A stretch of DNA of 64,000 nucleotides, from positions 5,436,001 through 5,500,000 of the forward strand of contig NZ_JASTWJ010000001.1 of the NCBI RefSeq assembly GCF_030499515.1. The letters run 5' to 3'. This DNA is from Streptomyces sp. DT2A-34 (GTDB taxonomy: Bacteria > Actinomycetota > Actinomycetes > Streptomycetales > Streptomycetaceae). Both the position numbers and the translations under genes were made by a program. Under the pieces are notes generated by a model, which was given only the letters and a program-made list of their open reading frames with translations, did no database searches and was not told where the DNA came from. Positions 17,746 to 25,631 of the stretch are shown one piece after another (the first letter of the stretch is position 1; each line of letters opens with the position of its first letter).

Positions 17746-18417
17746 ATGTCCGGCAACCTTCGCAAGGCCTTCCTCGTCTCCGCGGCCATCGTGGGCGGCG
17801 CCATGCTGATGACCGCATGCCAGGACACGGCCGCGGACACGGCCGCCGCGCAGGGTTCGTCGTCCGCCACCCCGGCCGGCGATGCGGCCACCCCGTCCGG
17901 CTCGGCGACCGCGGGCAGCGGCCAGGGCGCCGACAAGGGCTCCGACGCGTCGGGCAAGGGAACCGAGGACGGGGCCGGCTCCGGCGCCGACACCGGCAAC
18001 GGTGAGCGGGAGCCGGTCGGGCAGAGCTGCGGCGCCAACGACATCTCCTGGAGCACCAAGTCCGAGACCCAGGCCGGCGGATACATCCTGATCACCGCGA
18101 AGGCGAAGTCGGGGATCACCTGTTACCTGCCCGCCGCGCTGCCGACCGTGGCGTTCGGATCCGACGGCACCCAGGCGGGTCCCGCGGAGCAGGCCGTCGG
18201 CGAGCAGATAAAGCTGACTGGGAGCACCACCGCCTACGCCGGGGTGAACCCGAAGACCACCAACGAAGACGGTGGCAAGGAACTGGACAGCATCATCGTC
18301 GGCGTCGGTGACGACGACCCCAACCCGGTTTCCCTGCCGGTCGGCACCATCACGGTCGAGAAGCCGGTCGTCACCAACTGGCACACGGCCCCGGCAGACG
18401 CCGTTCCCTTCAGCTGA
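17746..18417 (+). CDS. DUF4232 lipoprotein
   Basis: A 223-residue exported lipoprotein: signal peptide with lipobox LMTAC (Cys25), then a ~65-residue Ala/Ser/Gly-rich spacer. A DUF4232 domain starts at about residue 92 (QSCGANDISWSTKSETQAGG). The domain carries two cysteines (SCGAN and ITCYLP) that may pair. DUF4232 proteins are abundant cell-surface proteins of unknown role in Streptomyces. Single gene, with a GGGGG ribosome site before the ATG. Confidence 0.85.
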   Translation: MSGNLRKAFLVSAAIVGGAMLMTACQDTAADTAAAQGSSSATPAGDAATPSGSATAGSGQGADKGSDASGKGTEDGAGSGADTGNGEREPVGQSCGANDISWSTKSETQAGGYILITAKAKSGITCYLPAALPTVAFGSDGTQAGPAEQAVGEQIKLTGSTTAYAGVNPKTTNEDGGKELDSIIVGVGDDDPNPVSLPVGTITVEKPVVTNWHTAPADAVPFS

Positions 18418-18553
18418 ACGGCGCCACAGCCCGAAGAGGCCGCGAGCCGGCCGTTCGTGCGGGTGATCAGTCGGCGCATCGTCATGAGTGGAAGCCGACC
18501 CAGTACTCGTCAGGACCGCATAGAAATGGCTTCTCGCTGTCCCGGCGCCGTCT

Positions 18554-18889
18554 CTACGCCCGCCCCTGAGCCGCCTCGGCCTCCGCGTCCGCCACCGTAA
18601 TCGTGATGCCAAGCGCCTTGGCGATATTGCCGGCCGCCGTCATGACGCGCGCCGTTCCCACCACCGGCGCGATGGCGACCAGCACATCCTGCACCTGCTC
18701 GGCAGTCAGCCCGGCCTGGATGGCAGGGTCGATGTGGGCGACGTAGGAGATCGGCGGGGCGTCCGAAGCGGCGAGGGCCGCGATGCGGGTGAGCATGAAG
18801 GTTTCCGGGACCAGTCCGCACCGTTCGACGGAGTCGACCGTCATGGCGGCGAGGGTGTCCAGTACCGGGGTTTCAGATGCTGTGGCCAT
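18554..18889 (-). CDS. Carboxymuconolactone decarboxylase-family (AhpD-like) protein
   Basis: A 111-residue all-helical protein starting at the ATG at 18889 behind CAGGAG. The body matches the CMD fold (RIAALAASDAPPISYVAHIDPAIQAGL, split, and VGTARVMTAAGNIAKALG). The AhpD CxxC redox pair is absent: the helix reads SDAPPISY where CxxC would sit, so a peroxidase-reductant role is unlikely. Its function is unknown. Confidence 0.8.
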   Translation of the reverse strand: MATASETPVLDTLAAMTVDSVERCGLVPETFMLTRIAALAASDAPPISYVAHIDPAIQAGLTAEQVQDVLVAIAPVVGTARVMTAAGNIAKALGITITVADAEAEAAQGRA

Positions 18890-19116
18890 GGCAGGGCGTC
18901 TCCTGTTGGGGTCGTGAGGGAAGTGGACGGTCGGCGCCGGCACGTGAGGGCACCTCACCCGGTGCAGCACCCACCGCTCGACCGTAAGTCCGTTTCCCGC
19001 GGATCGCCTGTCGGGGGGCCGGCGCGAGTACCCCGAGGCGTCACGCACGGCACGACGCCGGTGATTTCCCGTACGGCCCGCATGACCCGTACGGCGCCCC
19101 CGAGCCCACGCATCGA

Positions 19117-19146
19117 CCCCCGGCCTGCATCACCGCAGCCCGGGGG
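19117..19146 (-). terminator. Terminator-like hairpin downstream of DUF4242 gene
   Basis: CCCCCGGCCTGC and GCAGCCCGGGGG can pair over 12 bp with one mismatch across a six-base loop, 59 bases past the stop of the leftward DUF4242 gene. The rest of 18890-19204 shows no gene; it contains the CMD-gene promoter next to 18890. Confidence 0.6.
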
Positions 19147-19204
19147 CCGTTTCCCCCTCCGTACTGTTCCTCTGACTCTGTCCACTTCCTCCGCCGTGCC
19201 GAAC

Positions 19205-19456
19205 TCACACGCTCAGCGGCACCGCATGGATCTCGTCCGGCACCCCGCCGCCCCCGCGTTCGTGAGCACGTTGGACGGCCTCGGCCGAGGGACCCTCGCT
19301 GAGGCAGTACACCGTGCCGGACTCCGGGTCCGCCCAGGCGTGTTCGAAGTGAACTCCTTCTTCCCGCTCGACCGCGACGGTGGCGTCGTGGCCCTGTTGC
19401 AGCTGTTGGGCCGTGATGCCCTGCATTCCGTGGTGGACGTCCATGAAGCGCGTCAT
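19205..19456 (-). CDS. DUF4242 small ferredoxin-fold protein, paralogue 1
   Basis: An 83-residue protein from the ATG at 19456 behind AAGGAGG. It matches DUF4242; the characterised S. coelicolor member SCO4226 binds nickel as a ferredoxin-like dimer. The metal-contacting His pair in MDVHHGM and the signature WADPESGTVYCLSEGPSAEAV are present. It lies 52 bp downstream of a close paralogue on the same strand, and both have almost the same leader (AGGAGGTGCGAGGC). The two are probably one operon that arose by duplication. Confidence 0.88.
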   Translation of the reverse strand: MTRFMDVHHGMQGITAQQLQQGHDATVAVEREEGVHFEHAWADPESGTVYCLSEGPSAEAVQRAHERGGGGVPDEIHAVPLSV

Positions 19457-19508
19457 GGGCCTCGCACCTCCTTCCCGATGCACCCCGAAGCTTCGTCCCA
19501 CCCGCGTC

Positions 19509-19757
19509 TCAGACCGACAGCGGCACCGGGTGGATCTCGTCGGCCTTGTGGCCGGCGCGCTCGTGGATGCGCTGGATCGCTTCCGCCGAGGGGGCCTCGG
19601 AGAGGCAGTAGACGACGCCGGACTCGGGGTCGGCCCACGCCCGCTCGAAGTGCACACGCTCGTCCTTCTCGATGGCGAGGTCCGCGTTGTGGGCCTCCCT
19701 GAGCTGGTCGGCCGTGATGCCCTTCATGTTGTGGTGTACGTCCATGTACTGAGCCAT
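19509..19757 (-). CDS. DUF4242 small ferredoxin-fold protein, paralogue 2 (SCO4226-like)
   Basis: An 82-residue paralogue of the next gene downstream, sharing MDVHHNMKGITADQL, WADPESGVVYCLSEAPSAEA and the ending EIHPVPLSV. The start ATG at 19757 follows AGGAGG. By position (three genes from phoU) this is the likely counterpart of nickel-binding SCO4226; metal binding here is inference from the conserved His-His motif. A 54-residue Cys-rich peptide gene lies just upstream on the same strand. Confidence 0.88.
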   Translation of the reverse strand: MAQYMDVHHNMKGITADQLREAHNADLAIEKDERVHFERAWADPESGVVYCLSEAPSAEAIQRIHERAGHKADEIHPVPLSV

Positions 19758-19965
19758 GCCTCGCACCTCCTGACGATCCTCGGACCTCTGGTCCTCGGAG
19801 TGCGCTCGCCTGCTCTCACTCTCCTTCCATGCTGCGCCCGTCCGGGGCGACCAGCACGACGAAGGGCCCCGGCATTCACGCCGAGGCCCTTCACCGTCGT
19901 ACGAGATCCACGGCGTCATACGCCGCAGTACTTCCGCACCTGTACGCGCCCTGCGCCCTACACCC

Positions 19966-20130
19966 TCACCCGCACTGGCAAGGATTCCCCGACTGGCACC
20001 CGCACCCGCACCCCGAGCCGCAGCCGCAGGCGCCGAAGAGCGGGAGGCTCCTGATGTCGGCGGGCTGCTCGGACGGGCGTTCCCGGGTGGGGTCGGGGGT
20101 GGTGCCGGGAGTGCTGGGGGATTCGGCCAT
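19966..20130 (-). CDS. Small cysteine-rich (metallothionein-like) protein
   Basis: A 54-residue gene missed by usual length cut-offs: ATG at 20130, seven bases after GAGGAGGGA, stop at 19966-19968. The first half is Pro/Ser/Thr-rich (MAESPSTPGTTPDPT). After IRSLPLFGA the last 20 residues contain seven cysteines in CxC pairs (positions 35, 37, 41, 43, 45, 51, 53) separated mostly by Gly. The pattern suggests binding of a soft metal such as Zn, Cu or Ni. The strong ribosome site and its place between phoU and the DUF4242 pair support a real gene. Exact function is unknown. Confidence 0.75.
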   Translation of the reverse strand: MAESPSTPGTTPDPTRERPSEQPADIRSLPLFGACGCGSGCGCGCQSGNPCQCG

Positions 20131-20275
20131 GGTCCCTCCTCAAGGCTGGTGCCTGTGCCCATTCCATGCCCGCCCCGCTGGGCGCATCAACGGCGCACAG
20201 AGGCTTGCACACGCCTCGAACAGTCCCCCCGCAAGCCCGCGTACGGCGTACCGCCTACGGCCTTACGGCTGCGGC

Positions 20276-20977
20276 CTACGCCCCCTCCGCCCCCGAAACC
20301 GGCTGGATCTCCGGCTGGATGTCGGCCTGCAGCTCATCAGCGTGCTCACCGGTCACCAGGTACACCACACGCTTCGCGACCGCGACCGCGTGGTCGGCGT
20401 ACCGCTCGTAGTAGCGGCCGAGCAGCGTCACGTCGACCGCCGTCTCGATGCCGTGCTTCCAGCGCTCGTCCATCAGGTGCTGGAAGAGCGTGCGGTGGAG
20501 GAGGTCCATCGCGTCGTCGTCCTGCTCCAGCTGGAGGGCGAGGTCGACGTCCTTGGTGACGATCACCTCGGCCGCCTTCGCCATCAGGCGCTGCGCGAGC
20601 TGGCCTATCTCCAGGATGGTGGCGTGCAGGTCCTGCGGAATCGCACGGGAGGGGTAGCGCAGCCGCGTGAGCTTCGCCACGTGCTGGGCGAGGTCGCCGG
20701 AGCGCTCCAGGTCGGCCGACATTCGGAGCGAGGTGACGACTATCCGCAGGTCGGTCGCCACCGGCTGCTGGCGTGCCAGCAGGGCTATGGCCCGCGCCTC
20801 CAGCTCGTGCTGGAGGTCGTCGACCTTCTGGTCGGCCTCGATCACGCTCTCGGCCAGCTTCAGGTCGGAGTCGAGGATCGCCGTCGTGGCGCGCCCGATC
20901 GCCGACCCGACCATCCGGGCCATCTCCACCAGGCTGTCGCCGATCGAGTCCAGTTCCTCGTGGTACGCGTCCCGCAT
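20276..20977 (-). CDS. phoU: Phosphate uptake regulator PhoU
   Basis: A 233-residue all-helical protein with two PhoU repeats. Each has the conserved metal-cluster motif ExxxD (LERSGDLAQHVAKL; YYERYADHAVAVAKR), and the helices MRDAYHEELDSIGDSLVEM start the first repeat. PhoU links the Pst transporter to the PhoR kinase and dampens phosphate-starvation signalling. The ATG at 20977 follows AGAGGGA. It is divergent from phoR-phoP, with a PHO box in the shared promoter region, as in other Streptomyces. Confidence 0.95.
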   Translation of the reverse strand: MRDAYHEELDSIGDSLVEMARMVGSAIGRATTAILDSDLKLAESVIEADQKVDDLQHELEARAIALLARQQPVATDLRIVVTSLRMSADLERSGDLAQHVAKLTRLRYPSRAIPQDLHATILEIGQLAQRLMAKAAEVIVTKDVDLALQLEQDDDAMDLLHRTLFQHLMDERWKHGIETAVDVTLLGRYYERYADHAVAVAKRVVYLVTGEHADELQADIQPEIQPVSGAEGA

Positions 20978-21259
20978 CAGGGTCCCTCTCTTACGTCTGC
21001 CTCGGGGGTTCCGGGGCCAGGAGACTGTCGTCGAACCGGCAGTCTTGTCGTCCGAACCAGCAGTCTTACTGTCGTGACCTCCGACCATAAGACTGCCGTG
21101 AAAACGACAGTCGGACTGTCATGAAACCGCCAGTGAGATCACCATGCGATCGTCCACCCGATCGCCGAGCGACCACCCACGCGATCGAACGCCATCCGAA
21201 ATCGCCTGTGCGAACCCCACGCTCCTACTTTCCGGCTGCCACGCGTCCGTTTCCGCCAC
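20978..21259. other. Long phoU leader with repeated CAGTC/GACTG motifs
   Basis: No gene is visible. Two imperfect ~20-bp direct repeats (CGAACCGGCAGTCTT and CGAACCAGCAGTCTT) lie at about 21032-21066, and short inverted repeats such as GACAGTCGGACTGTC follow to about 21120. They precede phoU on its strand and could fold in its leader or bind a protein. Confidence 0.5.
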
Positions 21260-21292
21260 CCCAAATGAACCAATACTGGCTCCAAGGTGAAC
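21260..21292 (-). promoter_or_regulatory. PHO box (PhoP binding site) in the phoU/phoRP intergenic region
   Basis: Reading leftwards, three consecutive 11-base units are GTTCACCTTGG, AGCCAGTATTG and GTTCATTTGGG. The first and third match the PHO-box heptamer GTTCACC (7/7 and 5/7); the middle one is degenerate. This is the expected arrangement for PhoP control of phoU and autoregulation of phoR-phoP. Confidence 0.85.
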
Positions 21293-21365
21293 TCTGGGCG
21301 ACGAGTGTTCGAGCTCGCCCTCCGACGGCTGTGGCCACCGCCCGCGCCATGCCTAACCTGGATGC

Positions 21366-22655
21366 ATGGACGTGAACGCGGCGGTCGCCGCAGCGGCAGC
21401 GATCGCCGGGGTACTCACCGGCGTCATCGCCATGCTGGCGTTCCGCTGGAGCGAACGCGACCTGAAGCGACCCACCCGAACCTCCCTGCACACCGACCCG
21501 GTCCTGCCCCCCGGCGTGGACACGGTCCTGTCGGTGCTGCGCTCCTCCGCCGTGGTCCTCGACGAGGGGGACGCCGTCGTCAAGGCCAGCTCGGCGGCGT
21601 ACGCCCTCGGTCTGGTGCGCGGCGGCAAGCTCTCCGTCGAGCCCATGCTCCAGATGGCCCGGGACACCAGACGTGACGGCGAGATACGGCAGGTCGAGCT
21701 GGACCTGCCCCGGCGCGGCACCGGACGCGGCGAGGCCCTCGCCGTGTCCGCACGCGTCGCACCCCTGGGCTCCCGCCTCGTCCTCCTCCTCGTCGAGGAC
21801 CTCACCGAGGCCCGGCGCATAGAGGCGGTGCGGCGCGACTTCGTCGCCAATGTGAGCCACGAACTGAAGACGCCGGTCGGCGCCCTCTCCCTCCTCTCCG
21901 AGGCCGTCATGGACGCCTCCGACGACCCGGAGGCCGTGGAGCGCTTCGCCGGGCGGATGCAGATCGAGGCGACCCGGCTCACCAGCCTGGTGCAGGAGCT
22001 CATCGACCTCTCCCGGGTGCAGAACGACGATCCGCTGGAGGACGCCGAGCCCGTCCGCGTGGACGAACTCGTCGCCGAGGCCATGGACCGCTGCCGGCAC
22101 GCCGCCGGGACGAAGCAGATCAACATGGCCGCCGGCGGCACCGAGGACCTCAGCATCTGGGGCAACCGCGGCCAGCTCGCCGCCGCGCTCGGCAACCTCG
22201 TCGAGAACGCCGTCAACTACTCGCCCGCCCGTACCCGCGTCGGCATCGCCGCCCGCCGGGTCAGCGCCCCGGGCGGGGACCTCGTCGAGATCGCCGTGAC
22301 CGATCAGGGCATCGGCATCTCGGACAAGGACAAGGAGCGCATCTTCGAGCGCTTCTACCGCGTCGACCCGGCCCGTTCCCGTGCCACCGGTGGCACCGGC
22401 CTCGGTCTCGCGATCGTCAAGCACGTGGCCGCCTCGCACGGCGGGGAGGTCACGGTGTGGAGCTCCGAGGGACAGGGCTCCACCTTCACCCTGCGGCTGC
22501 CGGAGGCCGGTGCGGCCCGCGACCGCGCACAGCAGCACCCCGACCTCGACGACGAGGCCGGACAGTCCGCCGCATCGAATCCCCGCAGATCCCCCGACTC
22601 ACCGCCTGACTCAACCGCGTACGAAACGCTTTCCGCCCCGGAGGTCCTTCCGTAA
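21366..22655 (+). CDS. phoR: Phosphate-sensing histidine kinase PhoR (SenX3-like)
   Basis: A 429-residue membrane kinase: one transmembrane helix at about residues 6-26, a PAS-like region (about 50-145), then HisKA with phosphoacceptor His165 in FVANVSHELKTP. A HATPase domain follows (NLVENAVNYS; DQGIGISDKDKERIFERF; TGLGLAIVKH). It phosphorylates PhoP under phosphate limitation. The ATG at 21366 has no clear ribosome site. The stop TAA at 22653-22655 lies within the phoP initiation region, so the two are translationally linked. Confidence 0.95.
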   Translation: MDVNAAVAAAAAIAGVLTGVIAMLAFRWSERDLKRPTRTSLHTDPVLPPGVDTVLSVLRSSAVVLDEGDAVVKASSAAYALGLVRGGKLSVEPMLQMARDTRRDGEIRQVELDLPRRGTGRGEALAVSARVAPLGSRLVLLLVEDLTEARRIEAVRRDFVANVSHELKTPVGALSLLSEAVMDASDDPEAVERFAGRMQIEATRLTSLVQELIDLSRVQNDDPLEDAEPVRVDELVAEAMDRCRHAAGTKQINMAAGGTEDLSIWGNRGQLAAALGNLVENAVNYSPARTRVGIAARRVSAPGGDLVEIAVTDQGIGISDKDKERIFERFYRVDPARSRATGGTGLGLAIVKHVAASHGGEVTVWSSEGQGSTFTLRLPEAGAARDRAQQHPDLDDEAGQSAASNPRRSPDSPPDSTAYETLSAPEVLP

Positions 22656-22660
22656 CCCGT

Positions 22661-23332
22661 GTGCTCGTCGTCGAGGACGAGGAGTCCTTCTCCGACGCCC
22701 TGTCGTACATGCTCCGCAAGGAGGGCTTCGAGGTCGCCGTCGCGACCACCGGGCCCGACGGACTCGACGAGTTCGAGCGCAATGGCGCCGACCTCGTCCT
22801 CCTCGACCTGATGCTGCCCGGCCTGCCGGGCACGGAGGTCTGCCGTCAACTGCGCGGCCGCTCCAACGTCCCGGTGATCATGGTCACCGCCAAGGACAGC
22901 GAGATCGACAAGGTGGTCGGCCTGGAAATAGGAGCCGATGACTACGTCACCAAGCCGTTCTCCTCGCGCGAGCTGGTCGCCCGTATCCGGGCCGTCCTGC
23001 GCCGCCGCGGCGAGCCGGAGGAGGTGACCCCGGCCGCGCTGGAGGCGGGCCCGGTCCGGATGGACGTCGACCGCCACGTCGTCACGGTCTCCGGCTCCAA
23101 GGTCGACCTCCCCCTCAAGGAGTTCGACCTCCTGGAGATGCTCCTGCGCAACGCCGGCCGCGTCCTCACCCGCATGCAGCTCATCGACCGCGTCTGGGGC
23201 GCCGACTACGTCGGTGACACCAAGACCCTCGACGTCCACGTCAAGCGCCTGCGCGCCAAGATCGAGCCGGACCCGGGCGCGCCGCGGTACCTGGTGACGG
23301 TGCGCGGCCTGGGCTACAAGTTCGAGCCGTAA
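22661..23332 (+). CDS. phoP: Phosphate response regulator PhoP (OmpR family)
   Basis: A 223-residue OmpR/PhoB-type regulator: receiver with phosphoacceptor Asp49 (LVLLDLML) and conserved Lys in YVTKPFSSREL, then a winged-helix DNA-binding domain (LPLKEFDLLEMLLRNAGRVLTR split; VHVKRLRAKIE). It binds PHO boxes and controls phosphate scavenging and antibiotic production. The start is odd: the annotated form in relatives begins MTRVLVVEDE, but here that first codon (22652) is GTA, though GGAGG sits seven bases before it. The next usable start is the GTG at 22661, 16 bases from GGAGG. Confidence 0.93.
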   Translation: MLVVEDEESFSDALSYMLRKEGFEVAVATTGPDGLDEFERNGADLVLLDLMLPGLPGTEVCRQLRGRSNVPVIMVTAKDSEIDKVVGLEIGADDYVTKPFSSRELVARIRAVLRRRGEPEEVTPAALEAGPVRMDVDRHVVTVSGSKVDLPLKEFDLLEMLLRNAGRVLTRMQLIDRVWGADYVGDTKTLDVHVKRLRAKIEPDPGAPRYLVTVRGLGYKFEP

Positions 23333-23352
23333 ACAACACGCGCACCACGTCG

Positions 23353-23385
23353 AAGGGCGGGCCCCCGTTTCGGGGGCCCGCCCTT
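23353..23385 (+). terminator. Strong terminator after phoP
   Basis: AAGGGCGGGCCCCCG pairs perfectly over 15 bp with CGGGGGCCCGCCCTT across TTT, followed by CTTCC. It lies 20 bases after the phoP stop and also faces the end of the convergent lipoprotein gene. Confidence 0.92.
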
Positions 23386-23442
23386 CTTCCACGCTCTACG
23401 ACTGGGCAGATGCCGTACGACCGCTCGGTGCCGTACGACCGC

Positions 23443-24171
23443 TCAGTGACCGGCTGCCGTGTGCGAGGCGCTGTCGGACGGGGTCGCCGCGTCGGCACCG
23501 GTCCCGGTCCCGGTCCCGGCACCGGTCCCGGCCGCGGTGCCGTCCGTGGACGTCGCGCCCGCGGAGGCCTCGCCGTTCGGCGCGGCCGGGGTGCCCTCGG
23601 CCGGGGAGCCGGTCGGCGAGCCGGTCGGGGAGGACGTCTTGCCCGGCGCCGCCGGGACCGCGCTCGGGCCCCAGCCCTCGAAGTAGTGCTCGGCCGGCAC
23701 GACGAACGCGCGCAGGCTCACGTCACCGGTCTTGCTGAAGGTGAAGGTGATCTTCTGCGCGTTGCCGTCCTTGATGGCCTCGCGGCTGCTGGACAGCACG
23801 GCGGAGGCGTTGTCCTTGCCGCCGAGGATCAGCGAGCCGCCGGCCGGGATGGTCAGGCTGCCGCCGCCCTTGGCGGGCTTGAGCTCGGCGGTCTTGTCGG
23901 TGCCGTCGACCTTGATGGCGTCCAGCGTCTGGGCGGTGCGGCCGGAGTTGAACAGGGTCGCGGAGATCGCGGCCGGACCGGTCGACTCCAGGTCGGGCTG
24001 GGTGATGACGATGGCGTTCTGGATCTTGATGTCGCCGACCGTGGTGGCCGCGTTGTCCGGCTTGATCTCCAGCGTCTGGCTGTTGTTGCCGGCGGCGCAC
24101 GCACCGAGCGACGTGATGGAGAACGCGATGGCGGCCGCGGCGAGGGCGCCGCGTCGAAGGCTGCTGCTCAC
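23443..24171 (-). CDS. DUF461-type lipoprotein next to phoP
   Basis: A 242-residue exported lipoprotein: signal peptide with lipobox SLGAC (Cys25), then a beta-rich domain of about 135 residues (ITQPDLESTGPAAISATLFN; GGSLTIPAGGSLILGG). This resembles the DUF461/PCu(A)C group of copper-chaperone-like proteins, though the Met/His copper ligands of true PCu(A)C are not evident. A Thr/Gly/Ala-rich tail ends in HTAAGH. It is convergent with phoP across a strong terminator. Its role is unknown. Confidence 0.8.
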   Translation of the reverse strand: MSSSLRRGALAAAAIAFSITSLGACAAGNNSQTLEIKPDNAATTVGDIKIQNAIVITQPDLESTGPAAISATLFNSGRTAQTLDAIKVDGTDKTAELKPAKGGGSLTIPAGGSLILGGKDNASAVLSSSREAIKDGNAQKITFTFSKTGDVSLRAFVVPAEHYFEGWGPSAVPAAPGKTSSPTGSPTGSPAEGTPAAPNGEASAGATSTDGTAAGTGAGTGTGTGADAATPSDSASHTAAGH

Positions 24172-24842
24172 GGCGGCGGCAACTCCTTGACTCGAACGGG
24201 GCGGGCGCGTAAAGCCGCCCTAAGTGTCTGTCAGCGGCCTTAGGGTACCGAGCCGTTCCCGCGCGACCGCACCCGACCCTCCCCTGAGCGGCCATGTGCC
24301 GTCGAAGTACCTCTTCCACCACCCGTCACTTCACCCACAAGTGACCCGGGAGTCACATTGCCCGCGCTCCTCCGCCATTCACATAAGCCCCGTTCCAAGG
24401 CCGCTTCCGAGCCGCCTTCCAAGCTTCCTTCCAGGCCACCTTCCGAGCCGCCTTCCAAGCCCGGCGCAAAATTTCCGTGAAGGAATGCGTGACCCTCCCG
24501 AAATTGATCACCGACCGCGCTGCCGACCTGGCCGTGATCAATTCCGGATTCGTCCGGTACCCGACTCCGGACGCCGAACGGAGTAGCGAAACTCGCACAC
24601 TTGGAACCGGACATATGTGGATGTTCGGCCACCCGGACGCGCCTCTGGATGTGTGTAACGTACGCGTTTCACCTCACCCGCAGAGCCGCTCCGACCTGCG
24701 AATACTTTCTTCCGGTCGGCCCGCGAAGCACGTTCCTGTCGGAGTTGTCAAGCCCCGAGATATGCCCTGACCTGCGAAAACGCCATTCAGAACCCGCAGT
24801 TTCCGTGTTACCCTGGATAGCCACGGAAGGGGTACCTGTCAC
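24172..24842. other. 671-bp divergent intergenic region upstream of carD
   Basis: No convincing gene; an ORF at 24240-24632 on the minus strand is low-complexity and lacks a ribosome site. The region includes promoters for the lipoprotein (left) and carD (right), six 12-bp tandem repeats at 24393-24464, and an AT-richer stretch at 24476-24625. A possible carD -10 element TACCCT lies near 24813. Confidence 0.5.
24393..24464. repeat. Six tandem 12-bp repeats upstream of carD
   Basis: Six units, each beginning TTCC(A/G)(A/G)G, are consecutive without gaps: TTCCAAGGCCGC, TTCCGAGCCGCC, TTCCAAGCTTCC, TTCCAGGCCACC, TTCCGAGCCGCC, TTCCAAGCCCGG. The second and fifth are identical. The array lies 379 bases before carD. 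Confidence 0.85.
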
Positions 24843-25325
24843 ATGACGTTCAAGGTTGGCGACACCGTGGTCTATCCCCATCACGGGGCCGCGCTGATCG
24901 AGGCCATCGAAACTCGCCAGATCAAAGGCGTGGACAAGACCTACTTGGTGCTGAAGGTCGCCCAGGGTGACCTGACGGTACGTGTGCCAGCGGACAATGC
25001 GGAGTTCGTCGGCGTGCGTGATGTGGTCGGTCAGGACGGGCTGGACCGGGTCTTCGAGGTGCTGCGCGCGCCGTACGCCGAGGAGCCCACGAACTGGTCG
25101 CGTCGTTACAAGGCAAATCTGGAGAAGCTCGCCTCCGGCGATGTCATCAAGGTCGCGGAAGTCGTGCGTGACCTGTGGCGTCGTGAGCGCGAGCGCGGAC
25201 TCTCCGCCGGTGAGAAGCGCATGCTCGCCAAGGCCCGCCAGATCCTGGTGAGCGAACTCGCTCTCGCGGAGAACACCAACGAGGACAAGGCCGAGGCCCT
25301 GCTCGACGAGGTCCTCGCGTCCTGA
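24843..25325 (+). CDS. carD: CarD-family RNA polymerase-binding regulator (CdnL)
   Basis: A 160-residue essential-type transcription regulator. The N-terminal Tudor-like RNA polymerase beta-interacting domain ([36 protein letters not shown]) precedes a helical C-terminal domain containing the promoter-wedging Trp ([20 protein letters not shown]). It stabilises open complexes at rRNA and housekeeping promoters in actinobacteria. The ATG at 24843 follows GGAAGGGG. The gene begins the conserved carD-ispD-ispF-cysS-rlmB run. Confidence 0.95.
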   Translation: MTFKVGDTVVYPHHGAALIEAIETRQIKGVDKTYLVLKVAQGDLTVRVPADNAEFVGVRDVVGQDGLDRVFEVLRAPYAEEPTNWSRRYKANLEKLASGDVIKVAEVVRDLWRRERERGLSAGEKRMLAKARQILVSELALAENTNEDKAEALLDEVLAS

Positions 25326-25347
25326 CGCGGTCCATTCGCCTCGGTTC

Positions 25348-25370
25348 AGCACACTGCTGTGTGTTGTTTT
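25348..25370 (+). terminator. Terminator-like hairpin after carD
   Basis: CACAC (25350-25354) pairs with GTGTG (25359-25363), extendable by two more pairs, followed by TTGTTTT. It begins 23 bases past the carD stop, a short stem but with a U-tract. The rest of 25371-25631 shows no gene and holds the ispD promoter region. Confidence 0.5.
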
Positions 25371-25631
25371 AAAAGAAATGCCGCGGTGCCCGATGACGTA
25401 TCTCTTGTCGCCGGGCGCTGCGGCATGTTCGCACTCGGTCGCCGTATGTCCTCGGACGCCGTACGCGGGTGAAGCGGGTTCACCCTCGGAGGGAGATCCC
25501 CCCGATACTTGGCGTGCCGGGCCCGGGCTGCTGGCTCGACCGGTGTCACGGAAGGGTCCGGTCAAGGCGTCGCGCCCGGCACGCTGAGGCCATACCCACG
25601 TAGGCCGAGCACACAAACCTGACAGGAACCG

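Noticed and set aside
18554..18889. AhpD-type alkylhydroperoxidase
   Set aside because: The fold fits, but the CxxC redox motif is absent, so only the broader CMD family is claimed.
24240..24632. Possible 130-residue gene upstream of carD
   Set aside because: The coding signal comes from the 12-bp repeat array (GGxEGG pattern); there is no ribosome site and no recognisable domain.
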